Shown: positions 27,788 through 36,222 of the stretch, in pieces
Layout: each line of letters begins with the position of its first letter
Position numbering within the stretch: position 1 is the stretch's first letter
DNA from: Pelagihabitans sp965238025
GTDB lineage: Bacteria > Bacteroidota > Bacteroidia > Flavobacteriales > Flavobacteriaceae
Direction of reading: 5' to 3'
NCBI GenBank assembly: GCA_965238025.1
Contig: OZ250162.1
Location: 434,001 to 498,000, forward strand
Length of the DNA stretch: 64,000 nucleotides
Made by a program: the position numbers and the translations under genes
Notes under the pieces: generated by a model
The model's input: the letters and a program-made list of their open reading frames with translations, nothing else
Told to the model about the DNA's origin: nothing
Database searches by the model: none

Positions 27788-28345
27788 ATGAGAATAATTC
27801 AGCTTGTAACAGTATTTTTAATTTCAATATATGTATCGGCCCAAAACAATTACCAAACAATCAGTCTGGAAAACGGCTCGTCCTATTTGGTTGGAAAAAT
27901 TGACCCCAACGCCCTAAAGGCCGAACCTTACAACACTTGGTATCGTCAAAATCATACCGACTATCAAGTAGATAGCACTTTGTTAAACACACATAAGACA
28001 GCACTCAACTCACACAAAATATTACTTTTTATGGGCACTTGGTGTGGTGATAGCAAAAGGGAAGTTCCACGTTTTATCAAAATATTGGAAACAATGGACT
28101 TCCCTTCTGAAAATCTAAAAATAGTAGCGCTGGACAGAAGAAAGGAACACTATAAAAAAAGCCCCTCTGGCGAGGAATGGGGGCTGAACATCATTAAAGT
28201 ACCCACCTTTATTTTCTATAAAAACGGGAAAGAGGTCAACCGGATCGTAGAAAGTCCGATTGGCAGTTTAGAAGAGGACATCGTGAAAATCATCGATGAT
28301 AAACCATATACACCCAATTACTCCAAGACTTTACACTCTGATTAG
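27788..28345 (+). CDS. Thioredoxin-fold secreted protein with CGDS active site
   Basis: The 185-aa protein starts at MRIIQLVTVFLISIYVSAQ, a signal peptide; the frame is open to 27737 but those residues are not needed. The thioredoxin core FMGTWCGDSKREVPRF near residue 80 has one Cys where CxxC is expected (CGDS). The cis-Pro loop KVPTFIFYKNGKEV is present. A single-Cys thioredoxin fold can act in reduction by mixed disulfide or have a non-redox role. Its last 27 codons occur again as a remnant at 28867-28947. Confidence 0.85.
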   Translation: MRIIQLVTVFLISIYVSAQNNYQTISLENGSSYLVGKIDPNALKAEPYNTWYRQNHTDYQVDSTLLNTHKTALNSHKILLFMGTWCGDSKREVPRFIKILETMDFPSENLKIVALDRRKEHYKKSPSGEEWGLNIIKVPTFIFYKNGKEVNRIVESPIGSLEEDIVKIIDDKPYTPNYSKTLHSD

Positions 28346-28377
28346 AAAATTAATAGCAAACGTTTAATATATAATCT

Positions 28378-28833
28378 ATGAAAAATATTATCAAAAAATC
28401 TACATTGATTCTTATGGCAATGGGGTTGGGGTTCATTTCTTGTAAGGAGAGGTCTAAGGTCCAATTAGTGGCCACCAATATCAATACGGAGGTTGAAAAA
28501 CCCAATTTTGATGCTATGCCAGTTCTTACCTTTGAAAATACCGAACATGATTTTGGCACAATTAAAAGAGGACAGGCCCAAAGCACTATCTTTAAATTTA
28601 CCAATACGGGAAAATCGCCTTTAATCATTACAGACGTCAAAGTAAGCTGTGGTTGTACCGCGCCCAGTTACCCTAAGAACAAACCAATAGCCCCGGGCAA
28701 GTCTGGAGAAATTCAAATAGCTTTTAACGGAATAGGCCGAAATCAGATGACCAAAGGCATAACAGTAATTGCCAATACAGTAAAAACTGAAGAGGTTCTT
28801 AGGGTTAAGGCCTTTATAGCCCCTTTAAAATAA
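28378..28833 (+). CDS. DUF1573 lipoprotein, 151 aa
   Basis: Lipoprotein signal MKNIIKKSTLILMAMGLGFISC with lipobox FISC, then a single DUF1573 domain: FENTEHDFGTIKRGQAQSTI, FKFTNTGKSPLIIT, VSCGCTAPSYP and PGKSGEIQIAF. These domains have an immunoglobulin-like fold in Bacteroidota envelope proteins. Function is unknown. It is inserted between the thioredoxin-like gene and that gene's duplicated 3' tail. Confidence 0.9.
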   Translation: MKNIIKKSTLILMAMGLGFISCKERSKVQLVATNINTEVEKPNFDAMPVLTFENTEHDFGTIKRGQAQSTIFKFTNTGKSPLIITDVKVSCGCTAPSYPKNKPIAPGKSGEIQIAFNGIGRNQMTKGITVIANTVKTEEVLRVKAFIAPLK

Positions 28834-28866
28834 TACCGAAGGTTCCTTGTTATATGTTTTTTTTGC

Positions 28867-28947
28867 AGTTTAGAAGAAGACATCGCTAAAATCATCAGCG
28901 ACAAATCGTGTGCCCCAAATTATACAAAGACCTTACATTCCGACTAG
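28867..28947 (+). pseudogene. 3' remnant of a second thioredoxin-like gene copy
   Basis: Translates to SLEEDIAKIISDKSCAPNYT... ending KTLHSD and stop, aligning without gaps to the last 27 residues of the gene at 27788-28345 with about 6 differences. No start codon or upstream part is present. Both stops are followed by AAAAT. Evidence of a tandem duplication later interrupted or deleted. Confidence 0.85.
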
Positions 28948-29019
28948 AAAATCATTCCTGAAAAAGCGTTACCAATCTTGCCTCTAAAAGTGTAATTTTG
29001 CATTCTAATTTTTTTTGAT

Positions 29020-30720
29020 ATGCAACTTTCGGAACAAGAACTGGTAAGAAGGGAAAAACTGACCAAATTAAGGGAGCTAGGTATTAACCCCTACCCTGCA
29101 GCATTATATCCTGTAGATGCCTTGGCATCGGATATTAAAGGCGCCTATAAGGAAGGAAAGAAGGTCGTTATTTCCGGAAGATTGATGTCGCGCCGTATTC
29201 AGGGCAAGGCCTCTTTTGCAGAATTGCAAGATAGTTCGGGCCGCATTCAGGTGTATTTTAATAGAGACGAAATCTGTACTGGGGAAGACAAAACCATGTA
29301 TAACGATGTCTATAAAAAACTATTGGATATAGGCGATATCATCGGTATTGAAGGGGAGCTGTTTACTACCCAGGTTGGTGAAATCACCGTAATGGTAAAG
29401 AACTTTAGCATGCTGAGCAAGGCATTGCGCCCACTGCCCTTACCTAAGCAAGATGCCGAAGGAAACGTTTATGATGAGTTCAACGATCCTGAATTACGCT
29501 ATCGCCAACGTTATGTAGATTTGGTGGTGAATCCGACGGTAAAGGAAACGTTTATCAAACGTACCAAGATTACGAACAGCATACGACAATTTTATAACGA
29601 CCGTGGGTATCTAGAGGTCGAAACCCCTATTCTCCAACCAATTCCGGGGGGAGCGGCTGCACGCCCGTTTTTAACACACCATAATGCGCTAGACATTCCA
29701 TTGTACCTGCGTATCGCCAATGAATTATATCTAAAAAGATTGATTGTTGGTGGGTTTGATGGGGTTTATGAATTCTCGAAGGACTTCCGCAATGAGGGGA
29801 TGGACCGTACCCATAACCCAGAATTTACCGTAATGGAACTCTATGTGGCCTATAAGGACTATAATTGGATGATGGATACTACCGAAAAGCTCCTGGAGAA
29901 AGTGGCCCTTGATGCCAATGGCACTTCAAAAGTTACGGTCGGCGATAATGAGATTGAATTTAAAGCGCCCTATGCCCGGGTGCCCATCTTGGAGGCAATC
30001 AAAATTCATACTGGAAAGGACGTTGCCGGAATGGGCGAGGATGCGTTGCGCCAAACCGCAAAAGATTTAGGTCTTGAAGTGGATGAAACCATGGGTGTTG
30101 GTAAACTGATCGATGAAATTTTCGGAGAGAAATGCGAGCACTTTTATATACAACCCACCTTTATTACGGACTACCCGAAAGAGATGAGCCCGTTAACAAA
30201 AGAGCATCGTGACAACCCGGCACTTACCGAACGTTTTGAGCTGATGGTAAACGGGAAGGAACTGGCAAATGCTTACTCCGAGTTGAACGACCCCATTGAT
30301 CAACGCGAACGTTTTGAGGAGCAGCTACGGCTTTCTGAAAAAGGGGATGACGAAGCTATGTTTATCGATCAGGATTTTCTTCGTGCCCTGGAATATGGTA
30401 TGCCCCCAACATCTGGAATCGGTATTGGTATTGATCGTTTGGTCATGCTATTGACGAATAATTCCTCTATTCAGGAAGTATTATTCTTCCCACAAATGCG
30501 GCCTGAGACCCTGGCCGGGCAAGCAATTGTTTTGAGTGATGATGGAAAAGTGGTTTTGGAGCTTTTGAAAAAAGCGGAAAAACTTCCGCTCAGCGATTTA
30601 AAAGAGCAAACTGGACTAAGCAACAAAAAATGGGATAAGGCGATTAAGGAGCTTACGAAAAATGAGGTTGCCAAGGTTAGTAAAACTGATGAAGGTTTGA
30701 TTGTTGCACTCGCCGATTAG
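29020..30720 (+). CDS. lysS: Lysine-tRNA ligase (class II)
   Basis: Charges tRNA-Lys. The N-terminal OB-fold anticodon domain has ISGRLMSRRIQGKASFAELQ near residue 50. Class II motif 2 is FRNEGMDRTHNPEFTVMELY near 257 and motif 3 is GIGIGIDRLVMLL near 468. At 566 aa it is about 60 residues longer than the E. coli enzyme. The extra part is a C-terminal helical extension (LSDLKEQTGLSNKKWDKAIK), winged-helix-like, common in Bacteroidota. The ATG follows an AT-rich leader. It is followed by a DASS transporter on the same strand after an 80-bp gap. Confidence 0.97.
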   Translation: MQLSEQELVRREKLTKLRELGINPYPAALYPVDALASDIKGAYKEGKKVVISGRLMSRRIQGKASFAELQDSSGRIQVYFNRDEICTGEDKTMYNDVYKKLLDIGDIIGIEGELFTTQVGEITVMVKNFSMLSKALRPLPLPKQDAEGNVYDEFNDPELRYRQRYVDLVVNPTVKETFIKRTKITNSIRQFYNDRGYLEVETPILQPIPGGAAARPFLTHHNALDIPLYLRIANELYLKRLIVGGFDGVYEFSKDFRNEGMDRTHNPEFTVMELYVAYKDYNWMMDTTEKLLEKVALDANGTSKVTVGDNEIEFKAPYARVPILEAIKIHTGKDVAGMGEDALRQTAKDLGLEVDETMGVGKLIDEIFGEKCEHFYIQPTFITDYPKEMSPLTKEHRDNPALTERFELMVNGKELANAYSELNDPIDQRERFEEQLRLSEKGDDEAMFIDQDFLRALEYGMPPTSGIGIGIDRLVMLLTNNSSIQEVLFFPQMRPETLAGQAIVLSDDGKVVLELLKKAEKLPLSDLKEQTGLSNKKWDKAIKELTKNEVAKVSKTDEGLIVALAD

Positions 30721-30800
30721 AACGGTTAGTTACTGGTTTTCTTTTAGTGTTTTCATAACCAAAAGAAAAAACATAGCTTAGGGGGCACCAATCACATTGC

Positions 30801-32231
30801 ATGAACCTTAGCAAAAAATTAGGCCTCTTTTTAGGGCCAATCTTATTCTTTATTGTCCTCAACCTACCTTTTGAGCTTGTTTCCGAACAAGGCGATAAAG
30901 TTATTGCCGTTGCGGTATGGATGATCGTATGGTGGATTACCGAGGCGGTCTCCATTTCGGTTACCGCACTCTTACCGCTGCTTCTATTCCCCCTATTAAA
31001 AGTAATGCCGATTGCCGACGTTGGTGCCAACTATGGGAGTCCGATAGTATTCCTATTTTTTGGTGGATTCGTAATGGCGTTGGCCTTGGAAAAGGTAAAC
31101 CTACATAAGCGTATTGCCCTGAATATCATTCGCCTGACCGGAACCACGCCCAACAAGGTGGTTTTGGGTTTTATGATCGCCACCGCAGCCCTAAGTATGT
31201 GGATTAGCAATACGGCCACCACGGTGGTCATGCTCCCCATTGCCATGTCTGTTATTAGTCTTTTGGTCAATGATGCTGACGGGTTTACCAAAAGCGATCA
31301 GAATTTTTCTTTGAGCGTAATGCTCGGTATTGCCTTTTCGGCCAATGCAGGAGGTGTTGCTACTATCATTGGTACCCCACCAAACATGGTTATGGTAGGC
31401 CTTCTGGAAAACGAATACAACATCGAGATTTCCTTTTTTAAATGGATGTTAATCGGTATCCCTTTTTCCCTAACCATGATAACCATTAGTTACCTAGTCC
31501 TGACCCGATGGATGTTTCCCAATCGCCAATTGGAATTTGCGGCCTCCAAGGAAGTCATCAATGAAGAGCTCCATAAACTCGGCCCTATGTCGGGTAAGGA
31601 AAAGATGGTTTTGGTCATTTTTGCCATAACCGTTGCCTTGTGGGTTTTCAGGGCTTTGATTAATGATGTTTTTCCGGACCTAAAACTCAATGATACCATC
31701 ATCAGTATTTTTGCTGCCATCTCATTGTTTGCCTTGCCTTATAACCTTAAGAAAGGGGATTTTATAATCGAATGGCGTGATACTTCTAAACTTGCCTGGG
31801 GCATTTTGATTCTATTTGGGGGCGGACTCGCCCTAGCAAAAGGTATGTCGGTAAGTGGTATCGTAGATATGGTTGCCAATGCGATTGCCGCTAGTGATGT
31901 TTCTATATTGGTTATGGCAAGTTTGTTGATTTTCTTGATGCTCTTTATGACCGAAATGATGAGCAATGTAGCCTTAGTGGCCGTACTTGCCCCTGTAGTT
32001 GCGGGGATTGCGATTGGATTAGAAATCCCTGTATTGCATTTATTGATTCCGGTAACCATTGCCAGCAGCTGTGCATTTATGCTACCCATGGCAACCCCTC
32101 CAAACGCCATTGTCTTTGCCAGCGGTTATGTAAAAGTACATGAAATGGCCCGAGTGGGTATCATCCTAAACCTTATTGCGGTGGGCTTGCTTATTCTTAT
32201 GTTTCAGTTCGTAATACCGATGGTTTTTTAA
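30801..32231 (+). CDS. DASS family (SLC13-type) sodium/anion symporter
   Basis: 476-aa polytopic protein with about eleven helices. The paired substrate/sodium motifs are intact: MWISNTATTVVMLPIAM near residue 135, IGTPPNMVMVG near 198, MTEMMSNVALVAVLAP near 388 and MATPPNAIVFASGYV near 434. These SNT/SNV loops bind sodium and dicarboxylate, sulfate or phosphate. The exact substrate cannot be read from the sequence, though C4-dicarboxylate is the usual assignment. It ends at a bidirectional terminator shared with the convergent 137-aa gene. Confidence 0.93.
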   Translation: MNLSKKLGLFLGPILFFIVLNLPFELVSEQGDKVIAVAVWMIVWWITEAVSISVTALLPLLLFPLLKVMPIADVGANYGSPIVFLFFGGFVMALALEKVNLHKRIALNIIRLTGTTPNKVVLGFMIATAALSMWISNTATTVVMLPIAMSVISLLVNDADGFTKSDQNFSLSVMLGIAFSANAGGVATIIGTPPNMVMVGLLENEYNIEISFFKWMLIGIPFSLTMITISYLVLTRWMFPNRQLEFAASKEVINEELHKLGPMSGKEKMVLVIFAITVALWVFRALINDVFPDLKLNDTIISIFAAISLFALPYNLKKGDFIIEWRDTSKLAWGILILFGGGLALAKGMSVSGIVDMVANAIAASDVSILVMASLLIFLMLFMTEMMSNVALVAVLAPVVAGIAIGLEIPVLHLLIPVTIASSCAFMLPMATPPNAIVFASGYVKVHEMARVGIILNLIAVGLLILMFQFVIPMVF

Positions 32232-32233
32232 TT

Positions 32234-32262
32234 AAAAAAACCCTGCGTAGCGCAAGGTTTTT
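32234..32262. terminator. Bidirectional terminator
   Basis: AAACCctGCG/CGCaaGGTTT stem flanked by A-run and T-run, between convergent genes. Confidence 0.8.
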
Positions 32263-32284
32263 AGATCGTTTTTCAAGTTGGTCT

Positions 32285-32698
32285 CTATCGTTCTATCTTA
32301 CAGTAGACGTCGAATCCCTTTGGTAAGTTTTGCTTACTATCAAAATCCAATAGTATGGTGTCATCAGTATTAATATAATTGAAACCTTCGATAGTCGTTG
32401 GCAAGGCATACGCGTCAAAGTTGGCTGGTAGGTTTTCCTTGCTGTCAAAATCGATGGTCAGTTCATCCTCGATAATCACCACCGTGTTCAAATCGAAAAA
32501 TACCTCGTAGGGGTCAAAACCCTCTGGTAGGTAATCAGCGGTATCGAATCCGAGCTCAATTACTTCTTCCTCTTCAATATATACAATGGTGTTGATATCA
32601 AGTTCCCCTTCTGCAGGTTCGCTGGCCATTACTCCCTTTGCAAATAAAAGGCCCATTGCAAAAGCTAGTATTAAATTCTTTTTGTTCATAACATTCAT
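32285..32698 (-). CDS. Secreted repeat protein with LPxxFDxY units, 137 aa
   Basis: Signal peptide MNKKNLILAFAMGLLFAKGVMA (starting at residue 4) followed by three imperfect repeats of about 40 residues. Each repeat has an acidic stretch (IEEEEVIELGFDTAD, IIEDELTIDFDSKEN, NTDDTILLDFDSKQN) followed by LPEGFDPY, LPANFDAY or LPKGFDVY. The mature protein is strongly acidic. The same FDSKxxLPxxFDxY pattern seems to be a Flavobacteriaceae exported-protein motif, but the function is unknown. Possible Ca or cell-surface binding is guesswork. Confidence 0.75.
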   Translation of the reverse strand: MNVMNKKNLILAFAMGLLFAKGVMASEPAEGELDINTIVYIEEEEVIELGFDTADYLPEGFDPYEVFFDLNTVVIIEDELTIDFDSKENLPANFDAYALPTTIEGFNYINTDDTILLDFDSKQNLPKGFDVYCKIER

Positions 32699-33080
32699 AG
32701 GTTAATTGAAATGAGACTGTATAACGCAGGGTATTGGGTTTATTGTGTGCGGTTTATCTGAAGTGGACTGGGTAAAAAGGTGTTGTTTATCGAATTGCTA
32801 ACTTTTGATGTGCTTTTGGTGACAAATTGATGATTTTCATCTGCTAGGGATGCCATTTGAGCAAAAAACCATCCGAATTTTTATTACCCAACTTTTCGAT
32901 AAAAGGGAATTAAAAATCTGACTCACAACCGTTTATCGATAATTTTTGTACTATATCCAAATAAAAAAAGGCTTTGCGTAATTGTGCAAAGCCTTAGTTC
33001 TAACTAGTCCAAAAAAAATGTTTCTCTATTAAGTAGACGCCCAAAATTTCGAATTGTTACAACTATTCTGGAATTTCACA
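32699..33080. other. Intergenic region with terminator
   Basis: About 380 bp. The right part holds the ATPase terminator at 32968-32995. The rest is AT-rich upstream DNA of the repeat protein gene with no clear TAnnTTTG box or further gene. Confidence 0.5.
32961..32995 (-). terminator. Terminator of the metal ATPase transcript
   Basis: On the minus strand AAGGCTTTGC/GCAAAGCCTT forms a 10-bp stem with loop ACAATTAC, followed by seven T. Confidence 0.85.
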
Positions 33081-35045
33081 TTAATCCTTATTAGAATAGG
33101 CCAATAAACGCAGGGCGTTCAATACCACAACCAGGGTGGACCCTTCATGAAAGGCCACGGCCACCCCAATATTAGCCCAATTGAAAATGGTAGCGGGAAT
33201 CAATAGGGCTACCATTCCCAAACTAATCCATAAGTTTTGTTTCACGATTGCGCTGGCCTTTCTGCTCAGGCCTATGGCAAACGGCAAGGTTTCCAGTTTA
33301 TCGGCCATAAGGGCAATATCCGCAGTTTCCAAGGCCACATCGCTGCCGGCGGCCCCCATAGCAATACCAACACTGCTATTTGCCATTGCCGGGGCATCGT
33401 TTACGCCATCGCCTACCATGGCCAGTTTGTTTTCGGTGGCCATAATTTCCTTAACTGCCGCTACTTTTTCTTCTGGTAACAGACTACCTCTAGCTTCCGA
33501 GATCCCAATTTGTTTAGCAACGGCATCTGCTACTTTTTGGTTATCCCCGGTAAGCATTATCATTTTTTTTATACCACGTTTACGGAGCTTATCCAAAGTT
33601 GGTTTTGCCATTTTGCGAGGTACGTCCATTACACCAATGATCCCTATAAAATTTCCCTCTTGTTGAATCACCATTGTTGTCTTTCCATCATATTCAAGGG
33701 CTTCCACTTGGGCCTTTATGGTCGGATCGATTCCTTCATTCCCATGTATTTTTAAATTGCCCGCCATTATGGTTCTACCGTTCAAAGTCGCCCTGACGCC
33801 CTTCCCTTGTACTTCCTCTAAGTTGTCTGCCTCAAGAAAATCAGTGTCCTTTAGTCGCAATAGTCCGTCCCGTACAATTGCCTTTGCAATGGGGTGGTTG
33901 CTCAGTTTTTCCACCGGAACCAAAACCTTCAATAATCCTGTTTCATCCATATTCCCCAAAGGGATAACATCGGTCAATTTGGGCTTGCCTTCGGTCAACG
34001 TACCAGTCTTGTCGAATGCCAGGGCAGTCAGGTTCCCAAGGTCCTCTAAGGGGCGCCCTCCCTTTATCAATACCCCTCCCCTGGCGGCTCGTGCGATTCC
34101 ACTTAAAACGGCCGACGGGGTAGAAATCGCCAATGCACATGGGCTTGCAGCCACCAATACCGCCATTGAACGGTAAAAACTCTCCCCCCAAGTTTCGTCG
34201 ATTACCAAAAAAGCAAAGTTTAGGAGTATAACCAATAGAATGACCGCAGGCACGTAGTACTTCTGAAATTTATCGGTCAATAATTGTGTTGGTGATTTCT
34301 GTTTTTGTGCCTCTTGTACCATATTCACCAAACGGCTCAGGGTAGAATCCGTCGCAATTCTCGTCACCTTCACCTCCAGGGTATTATTTCCGTTTATGGT
34401 ACCCGAAAATACCCGATTGGCTGCGGGAATGTCATTTGTGCTGACAAATGTGATATCAGGCCGTGCAACAGGTTTTTTATCTACAGGAATACTTTCCCCG
34501 GTAATTGGGGATTGATCTACGCTAGAATTTCCTTTGATGACAAAACCATCGGCAGAAATTTTCGAGCCAGGTTTTATGATAATAGTGTCGCCCAATTTCA
34601 ATGATGCGACACCCACTTCAATAAGGTCACTGCCCTTTTTAAGCAAGGCGATTTTTGGTGCGAGGTCTGTTAATGCAGCGATGGAGTTTTTTGCTTTTCC
34701 CATTGCGTAGTGCTCAAGGGCATGACCAAGGCTAAAAAGGAATAGTAAAAGACCGCCCTCGGCCCATTTTCCTAAAAACCCCGCCCCAATGGCCGCTATG
34801 AGCATTAAAAAATCGATTTCAAATTTGCCTTTGGAAATTTCAGAAATCGCTTCCCTCAATACAAAATACCCTCCGAAAAAATAGGAGGCGAAGTAGAGCA
34901 CTAGCGAAATGGTATCATCGGCATCCGTAAATTTTTCCAATAAAAATCCTACTAACAAGGTTAGTCCACTCAGCAGTGCAAAGTATAACTCTGTACTCTT
35001 TCCTAAAATACCATGGGAATGGTTGTGATTATGTTCTGCACACAT
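33081..35045 (-). CDS. P1B-4-type heavy metal exporting ATPase
   Basis: Start chosen at MCAEHNHNHSHG (35045), a His-rich metal-binding tail; the frame is open to 35114 but those residues overlap the likely promoter. 654 aa. Key motifs: SPCALAIS in TM6 instead of CPC, DKTGTLTEGKP (phosphorylated Asp), TGDN, GDGVNDAPA, and HEGSTLVVVLNALRLL in TM8. SPC together with HEGGT/S defines subgroup P1B-4, whose members export cobalt, zinc or ferrous iron. There is no N-terminal HMA domain, as usual for that subgroup. A Fur-family gene lies directly upstream on the same strand. Confidence 0.93.
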   Translation of the reverse strand: MCAEHNHNHSHGILGKSTELYFALLSGLTLLVGFLLEKFTDADDTISLVLYFASYFFGGYFVLREAISEISKGKFEIDFLMLIAAIGAGFLGKWAEGGLLLFLFSLGHALEHYAMGKAKNSIAALTDLAPKIALLKKGSDLIEVGVASLKLGDTIIIKPGSKISADGFVIKGNSSVDQSPITGESIPVDKKPVARPDITFVSTNDIPAANRVFSGTINGNNTLEVKVTRIATDSTLSRLVNMVQEAQKQKSPTQLLTDKFQKYYVPAVILLVILLNFAFLVIDETWGESFYRSMAVLVAASPCALAISTPSAVLSGIARAARGGVLIKGGRPLEDLGNLTALAFDKTGTLTEGKPKLTDVIPLGNMDETGLLKVLVPVEKLSNHPIAKAIVRDGLLRLKDTDFLEADNLEEVQGKGVRATLNGRTIMAGNLKIHGNEGIDPTIKAQVEALEYDGKTTMVIQQEGNFIGIIGVMDVPRKMAKPTLDKLRKRGIKKMIMLTGDNQKVADAVAKQIGISEARGSLLPEEKVAAVKEIMATENKLAMVGDGVNDAPAMANSSVGIAMGAAGSDVALETADIALMADKLETLPFAIGLSRKASAIVKQNLWISLGMVALLIPATIFNWANIGVAVAFHEGSTLVVVLNALRLLAYSNKD

Positions 35046-35058
35046 AACAAAATATAAA

Positions 35059-35071
35059 TTCCAATTTGGAA
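35059..35071. promoter_or_regulatory. TTCCAATTTGGAA palindrome before the ATPase
   Basis: Perfect 13-bp palindrome with central T, ending 13 bp upstream of the ATPase ATG, with a half-site ATTCCAAAATGG nearby. Candidate operator. Confidence 0.45.
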
Positions 35072-35202
35072 AATTACAAATTCCAAAATGGGTTTGTTTC
35101 AAGTAAAAATCCAAGAATACGGAAACCAGAATCTATGGGAACAAATCCTGCAATTCTCGAATATTTTTTGGTTCAAGATAGCTCCAAAAATACGTTGGCA
35201 TT

Positions 35203-35622
35203 TTATGCAATGGAAGTGCATTTATCGCAAAGCCCGTTTACGACAAGGTCCATATCCTGAACCGAGTAGCCTTCGGGTAAGGTAATTTGTGGAATCTTAT
35301 GCTCTGTAAGGCAATGGGTCTCCTCACAGCGAGTACAATGAAAATGCAGGTGTAGGTCATTGTGTACCTCATAGTCGCACCCATCCTGGCAAAGGGCATA
35401 TTTGGTGCTCCCCTTCCCATCATTGATCTGGTGTACAATCCCATTTTCTTCGAAAGTCTTCAGCGTTCTATATAAAGTGGTGCGGTCCGATTTTTCAAAA
35501 AAGGTTTCCATTTCTGTTAGGGAAACTGCCACTTTTTTCTGTGCCAAAAACCGAAAGGCCAGTATGCGCATGGCGGTTGGCCGTACTTTCCTGATTGTTA
35601 AGAAACGTTCAATATCATTCAT
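35203..35622 (-). CDS. Fur-family transcription regulator
   Basis: 139-aa metal- or peroxide-responsive repressor. The N-terminal winged helix includes TAMRILAFRFLAQKKVAVSL and DRTTLYRTLKTFEENGI (recognition helix near residue 50). The C-terminal dimer domain has HLHFHCTRCEETHCL (metal ligands and first CxxC) and GLCDKC near the end (second CxxC), the structural zinc site of Fur, Zur and PerR. Residues alone do not say which metal is sensed. Its place before a P1B-4 ATPase suggests Fe(II)- or peroxide-dependent control as in PerR-PfeT, or zinc control as in Zur. It is preceded by an inverted repeat that encloses its -7 box. Confidence 0.93.
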   Translation of the reverse strand: MNDIERFLTIRKVRPTAMRILAFRFLAQKKVAVSLTEMETFFEKSDRTTLYRTLKTFEENGIVHQINDGKGSTKYALCQDGCDYEVHNDLHLHFHCTRCEETHCLTEHKIPQITLPEGYSVQDMDLVVNGLCDKCTSIA

Positions 35623-35640
35623 TACGGCTACAAAAAGAGA

Positions 35641-35667
35641 GGTTCGCCATACAAATATAGGCGAACC
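35641..35667. promoter_or_regulatory. Operator candidate around the Fur-family gene promoter
   Basis: Perfect 8-bp inverted repeat GGTTCGCC-N11-GGCGAACC. The loop contains the -7 box TATATTTG (minus strand, 35652-35659) of the Fur-family gene. A bound dimer would block the promoter, so autoregulation is likely. Confidence 0.7.
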
Positions 35668-35906
35668 ACTTCTTATTGAAAGGCCCTTTATAAGGGATAA
35701 TCCCTATCTAGGAGAATTTATACAGGTAACTCATCCAAGAAATCGAGCCTCTTGTCTAAAGCCCTTTTCTGAAATTTTAAGGTTTTACATTTTCATACCA
35801 CAAAAAAGCGTGTTTTGACATCAAAAAAGAGGTCATTTCACAACAATAAGCATTGGGGAGGAGATTCTTGAGGTACTTTGGTCTCAACAAATCTAAACAA
35901 CAAGTC

Positions 35907-36083
35907 ATGTCATATAAAGTAAAAAGTACCTTATACTTCGCAAGTTTTGTTATTGCAGCAGTAACCTATTATAATGTAGGACAGACCAATGCCAAAGAGC
36001 TTGCCATGACCAAAGAAATAGCACAAGTGGAAAGTAATATGGTCGCAACCCAAAACGCGACCAACATGAACAACTTACAATAA
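35907..36083 (+). CDS. 58-aa membrane peptide, family copy 1
   Basis: Starts MSYKVKSTLYFASFVIAAVT with one hydrophobic helix, then a polar tail with KELAMTKEIAQVESNMVATQ and a final NMNNLQ. The start is MSYKVKS because the identity to copy 2 (40626-40802) is near total from that Met on, while the upstream codons differ. The -7 box TACTTTG is at 35874-35881. The sequence looks like a small secreted or membrane-anchored peptide; no known family. The DNA upstream (TTTTGACATCAAAA...CACAACAATA) and the 3' region (AACCTACA, CCCCAAT) are also shared with copy 2. Confidence 0.75.
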   Translation: MSYKVKSTLYFASFVIAAVTYYNVGQTNAKELAMTKEIAQVESNMVATQNATNMNNLQ

Positions 36084-36153
36084 ACCCAAATTTAGTTAAC
36101 CTACAACCCCTAGATCAGATTAACCCAGTACCCCAATTTTTAACCTACATTGT

Positions 36154-36190
36154 AAAAGGGAGCGGCAAAATGTCGCTCCCTTTTACTTTT
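36154..36190 (+). terminator. Terminator after peptide copy 1
   Basis: AAAAGGGAGCG/CGCTCCCTTTT stem with T-rich tail. Confidence 0.85.
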
Positions 36191-36222
36191 CCAAGAAAAG
36201 AACGATTTGGTATCTTTAAGCA

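Noticed and set aside
35066..35285. Two short plus-strand frames upstream of the ATPase gene
   Set aside because: They overlap the ATPase promoter and the Fur-gene 3' end on the opposite strand and show no codon or protein signature.
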